Positions 7,776 through 25,157 are shown, numbered from the stretch's first letter. The stretch is 64,000 nucleotides of DNA from Sphaerochaeta pleomorpha str. Grapes (GCF_000236685.1 NC_016633.1:2294001-2358000), one strand, 5' to 3'. Made by a program: numbers and translations. The notes: generated from the sequence alone by a model not told the origin.

Positions 7776-8372
7776 ATGAATATCCCGAATAAGCTTACCG
7801 TTTCTCGCCTGATTATGGCCCCCTTGTTTTTCCTTGCTTTTAGCCTTCCTCTGTGGTTCGGCCCAAGGTTTGGTACGTTGTCCTCTGTCCTTACTATTGT
7901 ATTGCTTGCAATGACTGAACTGACCGATTTGCTGGATGGCATAATTGCTCGTAAATATCATCTTGTAACCGACCTGGGAAAAGTGATGGATCCTTTTGCC
8001 GATACGTTTTCCCGACTGACCTATTTTGTCTGCCTGATGATGGTAGGGATCATGCCAGCCTGGGCTTTCATAGTCATTATGTGGCGTGAGTTCTCGATTA
8101 TCTTTGTCCGGATGTTGATGATGGGAAAAGGTAAGCCGGTCCCTGCTAATATCTGGGGCAAGAGCAAGGCTGTACTCTATGCGGTAAGTGGAGCGGCTGG
8201 AATACTGTACATTGCTTTCGATCGCTGGTTCTCTTCCCCCGATTGGCTTGGCCCCATCGGTGTTGTTCTTACCGTGTTGTTTTCCCTTGCAGCCCTTGCT
8301 TCCGTTGCATCATTCTTGACGTACATCAAAGCTATTTTGAGGGATGGAAGTCTCTCAACAATGACTAAATAG
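7776..8372 (+). CDS. pgsA: CDP-diacylglycerol-glycerol-3-phosphate 3-phosphatidyltransferase
   Basis: A 198-residue integral membrane protein of the CDP-alcohol phosphotransferase family. The full signature DG-x2-AR-x8-G-x3-D-x3-D is present as Asp54, Gly55, Ala58, Arg59, Gly68, Asp72 and Asp76. It makes phosphatidylglycerol phosphate from CDP-diacylglycerol and glycerol 3-phosphate, the first committed step to phosphatidylglycerol. Several hydrophobic segments are visible (residues about 7-28, 35-50, 82-105, 120-145 and 150-185). Other family members (for example phosphatidylserine synthase) share the motif; the size and sequence favour PgsA. The following phosphatase gene starts 8 bases after the stop. 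Confidence 0.88.
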   Translation: MNIPNKLTVSRLIMAPLFFLAFSLPLWFGPRFGTLSSVLTIVLLAMTELTDLLDGIIARKYHLVTDLGKVMDPFADTFSRLTYFVCLMMVGIMPAWAFIVIMWREFSIIFVRMLMMGKGKPVPANIWGKSKAVLYAVSGAAGILYIAFDRWFSSPDWLGPIGVVLTVLFSLAALASVASFLTYIKAILRDGSLSTMTK

Positions 8373-8380
8373 GATAAGGT

Positions 8381-9208
8381 ATGGATAATTCGGTTTTTTC
8401 TCAGGGTTCCGCTACGCTGCGGGACCTTTCTTTTCTTTCTCCCAGTGAAGTAGGGCCTTTGGAATATGTGCTTACTGATGTAGACGATACGATTACCACC
8501 AATGGTAAATTGAGGCCAGAGGCTCTGCAGGCGCTATATGATCTTAGTGAAAATGGGTTCAAGGTAATCTGTGTGACTGGTGGGTCTGCAGGGTGGGGTG
8601 ATACGTATCTCCGCCAATGGCCAATAGAAGCTGTGTTAAGCGAGAGCGGGGCAGTTTGTCTCTATCGTGAGCGGAAGGTTATCAAGCGATATGTACATCC
8701 TTCGATCGTTCAACAGGGGTATCAGGAACGTTGCAGGAAACTGATAGAAGCGGTGCTTGCAGAAGTTCCCGGGTCGAAACTCTCCAGTGACCAGTTTGCA
8801 AGGTTGTATGATATTGCCTTCGACCATGGCAGCGAGCCTCCGTATTTGGATAAAGACCAGATTGAGGCAGTGGTTGCTGTCTGTCGCAGGCATGGTGCTG
8901 CTACTGCGGTGAGTTCCATTCATGTAAATGCATGGTTTGGGCAGTATGATAAAAGAGAGGGGACGATTTCTTTTTTTAAGGATATCCTTGGTATCGATGC
9001 AGAAACTTTGAAAAAGGTCTGCTGTTATTGTGGTGATGCCCCCAATGATCAGGTTATGTTTTCATATATTCCCCTGTCTTTTGGGGTTGGGAATGTATTG
9101 GACCATAAAGCTGAAATTACCGAATTTCCTGTCTATGTGTCACATTATCATGGAGGTAAAGGGTTTAGTCAGATTGCAGCTGCCTTGATTGCTGCGAAAA
9201 ATGAATAA
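8381..9208 (+). CDS. HAD-superfamily (IIB-like) phosphatase
   Basis: A 275-residue soluble hydrolase. HAD motif I is DVDDT (nucleophile Asp33, acid/base Asp35), motif II is the Thr in VTGG, the Lys of motif III is probably in YDKREG, and motif IV is GDAPND, which holds Mg. A cap domain inserted between motifs II and III gives the IIB-type layout seen in sugar-phosphate phosphatases. The substrate cannot be told from sequence. The tight linkage to pgsA raises the possibility of a role in phospholipid head-group dephosphorylation, but known phosphatidylglycerophosphate phosphatases of HAD type belong to another subclass, so this is only a thought. Confidence 0.8.
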   Translation: MDNSVFSQGSATLRDLSFLSPSEVGPLEYVLTDVDDTITTNGKLRPEALQALYDLSENGFKVICVTGGSAGWGDTYLRQWPIEAVLSESGAVCLYRERKVIKRYVHPSIVQQGYQERCRKLIEAVLAEVPGSKLSSDQFARLYDIAFDHGSEPPYLDKDQIEAVVAVCRRHGAATAVSSIHVNAWFGQYDKREGTISFFKDILGIDAETLKKVCCYCGDAPNDQVMFSYIPLSFGVGNVLDHKAEITEFPVYVSHYHGGKGFSQIAAALIAAKNE

Positions 9209-9233
9209 ATGTCAATTTCTTTACAAAGTTCAC

Positions 9234-9263
9234 TTGACACTAGAGGGCCTATTTTGATATGTT
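9234..9263 (+). promoter_or_regulatory. Promoter of the first rRNA operon
   Basis: TTGACA (9234-9239) and TATGTT (9258-9263) are separated by 18 bases. The promoter of the second rRNA operon has the same -10 hexamer and the same spacing. Confidence 0.75.
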
Positions 9264-9528
9264 ATCGAAGCACGCTGAGCAACACAGTTTGTTCAGCAAG
9301 TAGATTTTTTACAGATATATGAGAGAAGAGAAGAGAAGATATACGCGAAGATGATTGCCGGTAACGGCTGTTGATCGAGCGTGAAAGCGAAAGCTTTCAT
9401 GGAAGCATTAGGGCTTCCTAGTCAATTCGAAATGATGAACAGTAGATGAAAGAAGCTACGTTCGTTTGCGAGAAAAGACAGGGCAGACTATCGAAGTAAT
9501 AGCTGCGGGGCTTCGGCCCCGTATTCCT
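9264..9528 (+). other. Leader of the first rRNA transcript
   Basis: About 265 bases of untranslated leader without an ORF. The last 110 bases or so (from about 9411) are nearly identical to the leader of the second operon and include a GC-rich hairpin with a TTCG loop just before the 16S gene. A boxA element was looked for and not found with certainty. Confidence 0.7.
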
Positions 9529-11072
<1,544 letters not shown>

Positions 11073-11205
11073 CAAAGAAAGGCAGGTCCGAGGCCCTCAC
11101 AGCCGCGGACCGCAATCCAAGGCCGTTGGCCAGCAGGTGAGAGTCCTGCAAACAAATTCCCTAATGTTTCCTAATCTCTTCTCTTCTCTGATATTTCTGT
11201 CAATC

Positions 11206-11279
11206 GGGACTGTAGCTCAGGTGGTTAGAGCGCGTGCCTGATAAGCACGAGGTCATAAGTTCAAGTCTTATCAGTCCCA
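11206..11279 (+). tRNA. tRNA-Ile (GAT) in the 16S-23S spacer
   Basis: A 74-base cloverleaf: acceptor arms GGGACTG and CAGTCCC, D arm with TAGCTCAG, anticodon stem CGTGC/GCACG around loop CTGATAA (anticodon GAT), T arm with TTCAAGT, discriminator A. The 3' CCA is not encoded. Confidence 0.96.
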
Positions 11280-11367
11280 ATTCAGTTGCAATGGCAACTG
11301 GTTTTTTTACAGTGTACAAGCTAGCAATAGTAAGTCGATATAAGCGTAGGGATTGGAAGAATGATAT

Positions 11368-14309
<2,942 letters not shown>

Positions 14310-14385
14310 ATCATCGTTCCAGTCCCCCGCGGGACCGCCAAGGCCGGTCGCCCGAGCTCCATGCTCAGGCTACCAGGCGTTGGCC

Positions 14386-14502
14386 GGCCCGGTGGCCATA
14401 GCAGAGTGGATATACCCGTTCCCATCCCGAACACGGAAGTCAAGCACTCTCACGCCGATGGTACTACGGTTCGTCCGTGGGAGAGTAGGTAGCCGCCGGG
14501 CC
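14386..14502 (+). rRNA. rrf: 5S ribosomal RNA, copy 1
   Basis: 117 bases with terminal helix GGCCCGGTGGC/GCCGCCGGGCC and the conserved core CCCATCCCGAACACGGAAGT. A hairpin (about 14342-14374) precedes it and recurs before the other two 5S genes, so it is probably a processing signal. Confidence 0.97.
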
Positions 14503-14550
14503 TTTTCTTTGCCCTTTTGCCCCCTGTGGGGTGAGGTTCATATATTGCAG

Positions 14551-14576
14551 GAGCGCACTTCGGTGCGCTTTTGTTG
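14551..14576 (+). terminator. Terminator of the first rRNA operon
   Basis: AGCGCAC, loop TTCG, GTGCGCT and then TTTTG. The identical hairpin with the same flanking bases ends the second operon at 21237-21258. Confidence 0.85.
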
Positions 14577-14628
14577 TTTCTGGGTAGTTTAAAAAAAGGT
14601 TGGAAAAAAGTCGGTATTGATTTTTACT

Positions 14629-14802
14629 TCACGATTTTTTTGTCTCAACCGACAACGTCTTCAGTTCACCCCAGGTACGGAAACAGTCCAAGAATTCAAT
14701 TCCAAGGGCCTTCTTATGTTTTGAAGGGTTCGGCAGTAAACGTCGAACTATGGTTTCATAGGCCTTTGCAAGGTTCTCTCGGATGCAGGTCGCAGAGTAT
14801 TT
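14629..14802 (-). pseudogene. Possible coding remnant (C-terminal piece of an unknown protein)
   Basis: On the minus strand an open frame of 57 codons ends at a TGA (14629-14631). Its translation looks protein-like (hydrophilic, with AKAYETIVRRLLPNPSKHKK and GIEFLDCFRTWGELKTLS), but it has no start codon and is closed upstream by a stop at 14803-14805. It may be the degraded end of a gene lost between the rRNA operons. I do not recognise the family. It could also be chance. Confidence 0.3.
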
Positions 14803-15730
14803 TCAATCTAAGCTGAACTGCATGTTTGGAAATGAAGCACACAAAAAAATGCACCCCTATCTGATTCCCTGCTTAGTTGGGGAAAATATATACGATAACA
14901 TCGTTTCTGAAAAAAGTTCTTAGTTTAAATTTAAATCTGGTATGAAACAAATATATGAACACGAACCTCCTGATACGTATAGGTGTCAGGGGGGAATACT
15001 GTATGATCCCTGTTATATTTGAGTTTTTCTCGTAGTGAAAGGCTTCTGTATTTCCATGGGACTTATTGCTATTCCTGCGACCATCAAGTATGTACATATT
15101 CTTGCTTTTGTTGCACAGAAAGAAAGCAATTCAAAACCGGATCTTGCTGCATTGCAGATGACCTGGAAGGAAACAAAGATATTAGCGACGAAAACGTATT
15201 ACTGCAATAATGTCTGACATTTTACAAGCCTTTAAGCCATTCTGGTTGTAAACCTGAAACCGTATTCTTTTTTAGATGCAAGAGAGAGAAAATTCCATAG
15301 CCTTTATAAAGCAGGCAAAAGGAAATTTCGATAGTCTGGTAACTAGGTGAAGACTCACTCAGTGGTTTTTCCCGAATTCCACTATATATATGCGGTAATG
15401 TTGCAGATGGATTGGATAGAGCTTCTTTTATCGATGTCTGTCCTTATGCTATCTGCGAATATCGAGGGTTTCAGCTTACTGATTTCCTGTATTGCTGTCT
15501 GCAAACTTTTCAAGCATAGATATTCATCTTCATGCAATCAGGGGTGTAGCCGATACTATTGGGGTAATGTGGAGGTTTGTTCCTTCTTTAAGGCTGAGTA
15601 GGTGGGAAAAGTAAAAATACGTGATTATTTTCACGAACCCTGTGGACAATAGTGAGCATGCCGTATATAGTGCCTTCTTGTGCGGTAGACGGAACGGTTG
15701 GAACACGGAAAAGAAAAAGCCTGGGAAGGC
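14803..15730. other. Region between the rRNA operons without an intact gene
   Basis: About 930 bases that are richer in A+T than the flanking rRNA. ORFs of 60-84 codons exist (for example 15035-15217 and 15347-15601 on the plus strand), but they have no good ribosome binding site and no recognisable product. Nothing here was recognised as a mobile element: I saw no terminal inverted repeats or transposase motif. Together with the fragment at 14629-14802 it looks like decayed spacer. Confidence 0.5.
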
Positions 15731-15760
15731 TTGACTGGGAAGTGAAAAATCTGGTATGTT
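15731..15760 (+). promoter_or_regulatory. Promoter of the second rRNA operon
   Basis: TTGACT (15731-15736), 18-base spacer, TATGTT (15755-15760). The spacing and the -10 hexamer are identical to those of the first rRNA promoter. The 238-base leader that follows has no ORF, and its last 110 bases or so match the first leader. Confidence 0.75.
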
Positions 15761-15998
15761 AACCGAGCGCCTCAGCGATGGGGCACAGCAAGAGGCACCG
15801 GTAAAGCCGGGCATGCTAACGATTTATGAAACAACGAGCGAAGGGAAGGAAACGAAGATAGAAGCGGAAGCACCACAAGTGGGCTTCCCAGTCAATTCGA
15901 AATGATGAACAGTAGATGAAAGAAGCTACGTTCGTTTGCGAGAAAAGACAGGGCAGACTATCGAAGTAATAGCTGCGGGGCTTCGGCCCCGTATTCCT

Positions 15999-17542
<1,544 letters not shown>

Positions 17543-17692
17543 CAAAGAAAGGCAGGTCCGAGGCCCTCACAGCCGCGGACCGCAATCCAAGGCCGTTGGC
17601 CAGCAGGCGAAAATCCTGCGAACAAGACGCCCATTTGGGTGCGCATGCCGAAATCTTCGAATCCTTCCCTCCCTCTTTTGTCCAAGTGCGTC

Positions 17693-17766
17693 GGGGGCAT
17701 AGCTCAGCTGGCTAGAGCATCGGCTTTGCAAGCCGAGGGTCAGGGGTTCGAATCCCCTTGCCTCCA
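17693..17766 (+). tRNA. tRNA-Ala (TGC) in the 16S-23S spacer
   Basis: A 74-base cloverleaf: acceptor arms GGGGGCA and TGCCTCC (one G-T pair), D arm TAGCTCAG, anticodon stem CGGCT/AGCCG around loop TTGCA-containing TTTGCAA (anticodon TGC), T loop TTCGAAT, discriminator A. CCA is not encoded. It replaces the tRNA-Ile of the first operon. Confidence 0.96.
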
Positions 17767-17821
17767 GAGAGTTTTACAGCGATTATTGACAGTTTGAGCG
17801 TAGGGATTGGAAGAATGATAT

Positions 17822-20763
<2,942 letters not shown>

Positions 20764-20839
20764 ATCATCGTTCCAGTCCCCCGCGGGACCGCCAAGGCCG
20801 GTCGCCCGAGCTCCATGCTCAGGCTACCAGGCGTTGGCC

Positions 20840-20956
20840 GGCCCGGTGGCCATAGCAGAGTGGATATACCCGTTCCCATCCCGAACACGGAAGTCAAGCA
20901 CTCTCACGCCGATGGTACTACGGTTCGTCCGTGGGAGAGTAGGTAGCCGCCGGGCC
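20840..20956 (+). rRNA. rrf: 5S ribosomal RNA, copy 2
   Basis: 117 bases, apparently identical to copy 1. It is followed by TTTTCTTT and then a GC-rich imperfect hairpin (about 20974-20996), and a third 5S gene 114 bases further on. Confidence 0.97.
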
Positions 20957-21070
20957 TTTTCTTTGCCCTTTTGCCGGGCGCGTTTGCGCCCCCGGCATAT
21001 GTCCCTTGTCCCTTTCGGACCGCCAAGGCCGGTCGCCCGAGCCCCCCGCTCAGGCTACCAGGCGTTGGCC

Positions 21071-21187
21071 GGCCCGGTGGCCATAGCAGAGTGGTTATAC
21101 CCGTTCCCATCCCGAACACGGAAGTCAAGCACTCTCACGCCGATGGTACTGCGGTTCGCCCGTGGGAGAGTAGGTAGCCGCCGGGCC
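21071..21187 (+). rRNA. rrf: 5S ribosomal RNA, copy 3 (extra copy in operon 2)
   Basis: 117 bases with the same ends as the other 5S genes. Differences are GTGGTTATAC for GTGGATATAC, and GCGG-TTCG-CCC for ACGG-TTCG-TCC in one hairpin. All lie where 5S rRNA tolerates change, so the gene should be functional. Confidence 0.95.
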
Positions 21188-21236
21188 TTTTTTTTGCCCT
21201 TTTCCCCCCTGTGGGGTGAGGTTCATATATTGCAGG

Positions 21237-21258
21237 AGCGCACTTCGGTGCGCTTTTG
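21237..21258 (+). terminator. Terminator of the second rRNA operon
   Basis: AGCGCAC, TTCG loop, GTGCGCT, then TTTTG; identical to the hairpin after the first operon. Confidence 0.85.
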
Positions 21259-21341
21259 TCGTTTCTGGGCAGTTTGCATGGAGGGCATCGGTTAAAAGTC
21301 GAGAGGATTGGATGCATTGGCTGTATTTTCTCCTTCTGCCC

Positions 21342-21370
21342 TTGTCCAAGTATTTCGTTTTTACTATGAT
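21342..21370 (+). promoter_or_regulatory. Promoter of metNIQ
   Basis: TTGTCC (21342-21347) and TATGAT (21365-21370) with a 17-base spacer, 30 bases before the metN start. No SAM riboswitch or S-box core was found in the short leader, so any methionine control must come from a protein. Confidence 0.6.
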
Positions 21371-21400
21371 GAGTACAATTAATTTGGAAAAGGAATAATT

Positions 21401-22417
21401 ATGCAGATTATATTGAAAAACTTGAAAAAAGCTTATGGCGATCTGCATGCTGTTGACGGTGTGAGCCTTGTAATTCCTTCCAATACAGTATTTGGAATCA
21501 TAGGTCGAAGCGGTGCAGGAAAATCGACACTGGTCAGACTGGTAAGTCTATTGGAATTCCCTGATGAAGGGGAAGTCTATTATGATGAAGTTCGAGTCGA
21601 TAACCTTAGCAAGGATGAATTGATAAAGCGCAGACGTCGTATCGGGATGATCTTTCAGAATTTTAATCTTTTCTCATCCAGGAATGCTGCAGAGAACGTA
21701 GCCTATCCGATGGAAATCAATGGAATGAGCAAGCCGGAGATAGACCTCCGGGTAAAAGAACTTATGGCCCTGGTTTCCCTTGAAGGAAAAGAGAATGCTC
21801 CGATAAGTACCCTTAGTGGGGGCCAGAAGCAGAGGGTCGCCATTGCAAGGGCACTAGCCTGCAAGCCTGATATTCTGTTTTGCGATGAAGCAACAAGTGC
21901 CCTTGACCCACAGACCACCCATTCAATTTTAGCCTTGATTAAAGAAATACAGAAGAAAATGGCTTTGACTGTTGTAATGATTACCCACCAGATGGAAGTT
22001 GTCAGGGATGCTTGTGAAAGAGTTGCCGTGATAAACGATGGCGAAGTTGTCGAACAAGGTAAGGTAACCGATATTTTTGCACATCCTTCGAGTGACGTAA
22101 CCAAAGACTTTCTGACTCATCTTGTAGGCGTGGATGAAGCTGAAGCGGTGGAGCAAGATAGATTGGTCCATTGGTCAAAGAAGAGAGGCGCTTATACCCT
22201 TCGATTCCGTGGTGGTTCAACCGATCAGCCTGTGCTTAGCAGGATTTCCAGAGACCTTGGTGTGGAATTCAATATTAGGGCCGGTGGGGTACAGAAAGTC
22301 GGAGACCTTGAAATAGGGACAATGGTGGTTGATATCAGTGGAGATGACACAGTCAAGCAAAAAGCCATTGAAGCGTTACGTGCACAGGATGTTGTCGTTG
22401 AGGAGGATCAGCAATGA
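21401..22417 (+). CDS. metN: Methionine ABC transporter ATP-binding protein MetN
   Basis: A 338-residue ABC ATPase that powers methionine uptake. Walker A is GRSGAGKST (35-43), the signature is LSGGQKQRVAIARAL and Walker B is ILFCDEATSALDP. After the nucleotide-binding domain a C-terminal NIL domain (from about residue 265) is present; in E. coli this domain binds methionine and inhibits transport when the cell is full. The next gene starts inside the stop codon (ATGA), and the permease and binding protein follow, the normal metNIQ order. Confidence 0.94.
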   Translation: MQIILKNLKKAYGDLHAVDGVSLVIPSNTVFGIIGRSGAGKSTLVRLVSLLEFPDEGEVYYDEVRVDNLSKDELIKRRRRIGMIFQNFNLFSSRNAAENVAYPMEINGMSKPEIDLRVKELMALVSLEGKENAPISTLSGGQKQRVAIARALACKPDILFCDEATSALDPQTTHSILALIKEIQKKMALTVVMITHQMEVVRDACERVAVINDGEVVEQGKVTDIFAHPSSDVTKDFLTHLVGVDEAEAVEQDRLVHWSKKRGAYTLRFRGGSTDQPVLSRISRDLGVEFNIRAGGVQKVGDLEIGTMVVDISGDDTVKQKAIEALRAQDVVVEEDQQ

Positions 22418-23076
22418 GTAAATTATGGATTCTTGTAGGACAATCGACTCTGCAAACCCTCAACATGGTTTTGTTTTCTACGCTTTTTTCGTTGCTTCTG
22501 GGCCTGCCACTTGGAATTTTGCTCTCTATTACCTGCGAGGAACAACAAGGTGGGATTATTCCCCATCCCGTTCTTAATAATATTCTCGGAAGGATTGTAA
22601 ATGTCCTTCGGTCATTTCCTTTTATCATCCTTATGATTTTGCTTTTTCCCCTTTCCCGGTTGTTGATTGGAACCAGTATCGGCACTGCCGCTACTATCGT
22701 CCCGCTGTCTATCGCGGCAGCACCATTTGTAGCAAGAGTAATCGAGTCTGCATTGAAGGAGGTGGATCCGGGGGTCGTTCAGGCCGCCCGTGCTATGGGA
22801 TCTACCAATTGGCAGATTGTACGGAAAGTCTTGCTCCCCGAGGCCATGCCTTCGCTTGTCAGTGGTATTACCCTGACAATTATAAACCTGATCGGATACT
22901 CGGCTATGGCTGGTGCCATAGGTGGAGGCGGATTAGGTGACCTTGCGATACGGTATGGGTACCAAAGGTTCCGGGGCGATGTTATGTTTGTTTCCGTTGT
23001 TGTCATCCTGGTCCTTGTAGAGATTATCCAGGTGATAGGAAACAAAATCAGTGCAAGGCTCATGTCGAAACGTTAG
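22414..23076 (+). CDS. metI: Methionine ABC transporter permease MetI
   Basis: A 220-residue inner-membrane permease with five or so hydrophobic segments. The cytoplasmic coupling loop has the ABC permease EAA-type motif ESALKEVDPGVVQAARAMGST, which contacts MetN. Length is typical of MetI. Translation is coupled to metN through a 4-base overlap. Two subunits would form the channel. Confidence 0.94.
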   Translation: MSKLWILVGQSTLQTLNMVLFSTLFSLLLGLPLGILLSITCEEQQGGIIPHPVLNNILGRIVNVLRSFPFIILMILLFPLSRLLIGTSIGTAATIVPLSIAAAPFVARVIESALKEVDPGVVQAARAMGSTNWQIVRKVLLPEAMPSLVSGITLTIINLIGYSAMAGAIGGGGLGDLAIRYGYQRFRGDVMFVSVVVILVLVEIIQVIGNKISARLMSKR

Positions 23077-23131
23077 ACTTCTTTGTTTTTCGGATGAGTA
23101 ACACAAAAAATATCTATGAAGGAGATATATT

Positions 23132-23941
23132 ATGAAAAAAGTTTCAGCTATTGTTTTAGTTCTTCTTGTTTCGATCACCGTTGCTTTTGCAGCTGGTGCA
23201 AAGGAACAGTCTTCTGCTAAAGTTCTGACTGTCGGGGCGACTCCGGAACCCCATGCCGCATTCCTCAGTTTGGTTGTAGAAGACCTTGCTGCGCAGGGTA
23301 TTACCCTCAAGGTCAAAGAATTTACCGACTATGTAACTCCCAATGAGGCATTGGAGTCAGGTGAGCTCGATGCAAATTTCTTCCAGCATGTTCCTTACTT
23401 GGAATCATTCAACAGAGAACGCGGTTATCATCTTGCAAATGCCGGTGGTATCCATGTGGAACCCTTCGCACTTTACTCAAACGAGTATAAAAGTGTTGCG
23501 GATCTTCCAAACGGTGCGACAATTGCAATACCTAACGACCCCACCAACGAGGGGCGTGCCCTTTTGTTATTGCAGAGTGCTGGGTTGCTGACCCTTGATG
23601 CTAATGCAGGTCTTGAAGCTACTCCTCTGGATATCGCCAAGAATCCCAAGGGTTTGAAGTTCCATGAGATTGAACCTGCTTCCCTTCCCCGGGTACTCCA
23701 GGATGTGGATGGGGCAATCATCAACGGTAACTATGCCATTCCTGCTGGATTGATTGCAACCCGTGACGGTTTGTTCGTAGAGGGTGCTGATAGCCCGTAC
23801 GTAAATGTAGTGGCGGTCAAAGAAGGCAACCAGAATGACGAACGGATCGTAGCTTTGGTGCAGGCCCTTCGTGGACAGAAGGTACGTGACTATGTAGCCT
23901 CACACTATCCCAATGGTGAAGTTGTTCTTGTATCCAAATAA
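23132..23941 (+). CDS. metQ: Methionine-binding protein MetQ (NlpA family)
   Basis: A 269-residue periplasmic substrate-binding protein of the NlpA/MetQ family: it shows GATPEPHAAFL near the start, VKEFTDYVTPNEAL, DANFFQHVPYLESFN and IPNDPTNEGRALLLLQ, all family hallmarks. It captures methionine and delivers it to MetNI. The N-terminus is a clear signal sequence (hydrophobic residues 5-20) ending in AFA-AGAKE. There is no Cys for lipid attachment, unlike most MetQ proteins, so it is likely cleaved by signal peptidase I and free in the periplasm, or held by an uncleaved anchor. A GAAGGAG site precedes the ATG. Confidence 0.92.
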   Translation: MKKVSAIVLVLLVSITVAFAAGAKEQSSAKVLTVGATPEPHAAFLSLVVEDLAAQGITLKVKEFTDYVTPNEALESGELDANFFQHVPYLESFNRERGYHLANAGGIHVEPFALYSNEYKSVADLPNGATIAIPNDPTNEGRALLLLQSAGLLTLDANAGLEATPLDIAKNPKGLKFHEIEPASLPRVLQDVDGAIINGNYAIPAGLIATRDGLFVEGADSPYVNVVAVKEGNQNDERIVALVQALRGQKVRDYVASHYPNGEVVLVSK

Positions 23942-23965
23942 CTGTGACTTCTCATATACTGTCTG

Positions 23966-24000
23966 CCTCTCTGGGATTTTTTCTCAGGGAGGTTTTTTTT
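23966..24000 (+). terminator. Terminator after metQ
   Basis: A 10-bp stem (CCTCTCTGGG with CTCAGGGAGG, two G-T pairs) is followed by eight T. Confidence 0.88.
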
Positions 24001-24029
24001 GAATCTATATACAAAAAAATTGTATTATA

Positions 24030-24074
24030 TGCATAAAATTGCAAAAAACTTGACAATTAATGCATATTTATTTA
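24030..24074. promoter_or_regulatory. Candidate ArgR (ARG box-like) operators before argF
   Basis: TGCATAAAATTGCA (24030-24043) fits the ArgR core TGAATwwwwATTCA at 11 of 14 positions and TGCATATTTATTTA (24061-24074) at 12 of 14. They flank a TTGACA at 24050-24055, 31 bases apart. A third ATGCAT occurs at 24090. The region is AT-rich, so chance matches are possible. Confidence 0.35.
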
Positions 24075-24108
24075 AAGTATAAAACACTTATGCATCACGG
24101 AGGAACAT

Positions 24109-25134
24109 ATGGAACCACAAGTAAGTCTCAAGGGCCGAAGTTTTCTTACCCTCAAGGATTACTCTCGCGAGGAGATTTTGTATCTGCTCGACCTTTCAAT
24201 GGAATTGAAAGCCAAGAAAAACAAACTTGGACATTCGAAAAAGGTCGATGGAAAATTGCTCGATGGTAAAAACATCGTTCTTATTTTTGACAAAACCTCG
24301 ACGCGTACCCGTTGTTCTTTTGAAGTGGCAGCTTTTGACGAAGGTGCACATGTTACCTTTCTGACCAATAGCCAGATGGGGAAAAAGGAATCGATCGAAG
24401 ATACTGCGAAGGTCTTGGGAAGAATGTATGACGGTATAGAATACCGTGGATTTTCCATGCAGCTTGTGCAGGACATTGCAACATATAGTGGTGTTCCCGT
24501 ATGGAATGGACTTACAGATGATGATCATCCTACCCAGGTCCTTGCAGATTTCCTTACTGCCATGGAACATACAGGAAAACCTCTGCATGAAATGAAAATG
24601 GCCTACATAGGGGATGGTAGGAACAATGTTTCCAATGCCCTGATGATAGGTGCCGCGAAAGTCGGTATGGATTACAGCGTGGGGACTCCCGAGGAACTTT
24701 CTCCTTCTGGGGAACTCCTAGCCACACTGCTTCCGATAGCCAAAGAAAACGGCAGTACGATATCAGTCACTACAGATCCGTATGAAGCTGTTAAAGGTGC
24801 CGATATCATCTATACGGATATCTGGGTATCAATGGGTGAGGAAGACCAGACGGAAAAGAGAATAGCTTTGCTCAAGGATTATCAGGTAACCATGGATCTT
24901 CTCAAGGCCTCCGGTAATGGAAAAGTTTTGTTTGAACATTGTCTGCCCTCGTTCCACGACCTCAATACTACTGTCGCCAAGCAGATTCATGAACAATATG
25001 GACTGAAAGAACTTGAGGTTACCGATGAGGTATTCAGAAGCGAACATTCAGTAGTGTTTGATGAAGCGGAAAACAGGATGCATACAATAAAGGCTGTCAT
25101 GGTTGCAACGATGAGCGATTTCCTTGAGGCTTAG
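24109..25134 (+). CDS. argF: Ornithine carbamoyltransferase
   Basis: The enzyme joins carbamoyl phosphate and ornithine to give citrulline (arginine synthesis), or runs in reverse in the arginine deiminase path. The 341 residues contain the carbamoyl-phosphate motif STRTR (64-68), HPTQ (140-143), the ornithine motif DIWVSMGE (237-244) and HCLP (277-280). The gene stands alone, so biosynthetic (ArgF) and catabolic (ArcB) roles cannot be separated by context; the ARG box-like sites upstream favour arginine-responsive control. An AGGAGG-like site (CGGAGGA) lies at the right distance from the ATG. Confidence 0.94.
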   Translation: MEPQVSLKGRSFLTLKDYSREEILYLLDLSMELKAKKNKLGHSKKVDGKLLDGKNIVLIFDKTSTRTRCSFEVAAFDEGAHVTFLTNSQMGKKESIEDTAKVLGRMYDGIEYRGFSMQLVQDIATYSGVPVWNGLTDDDHPTQVLADFLTAMEHTGKPLHEMKMAYIGDGRNNVSNALMIGAAKVGMDYSVGTPEELSPSGELLATLLPIAKENGSTISVTTDPYEAVKGADIIYTDIWVSMGEEDQTEKRIALLKDYQVTMDLLKASGNGKVLFEHCLPSFHDLNTTVAKQIHEQYGLKELEVTDEVFRSEHSVVFDEAENRMHTIKAVMVATMSDFLEA

Positions 25135-25157
25135 GGTTTTCAAGGCAAATGTCGGAT

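Larger units (their letters stand above)
20786..21187 (+). repeat. Tandem duplication of the 5S unit
   Basis: A unit of about 171 bases, holding the pre-5S hairpin and the 5S gene, occurs at 20786-20956 and again at 21017-21187 (offset 231). The copies differ in the hairpin loop (TCCAT versus CCCCC) and at three positions inside the 5S gene. Confidence 0.9.

Noticed and set aside
15347-15601. 84-codon ORF between the rRNA operons as a gene
   Set aside because: No ribosome binding site, no recognisable motif, and composition like the surrounding non-coding DNA.
14575-15730. Insertion sequence between the rRNA operons
   Set aside because: No terminal inverted repeats, target duplication or transposase motif could be seen; only an unidentified coding-like fragment.
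21255-21400. SAM or T-box riboswitch before metNIQ
   Set aside because: The leader is too short and no S-box or T-box core sequence was found.
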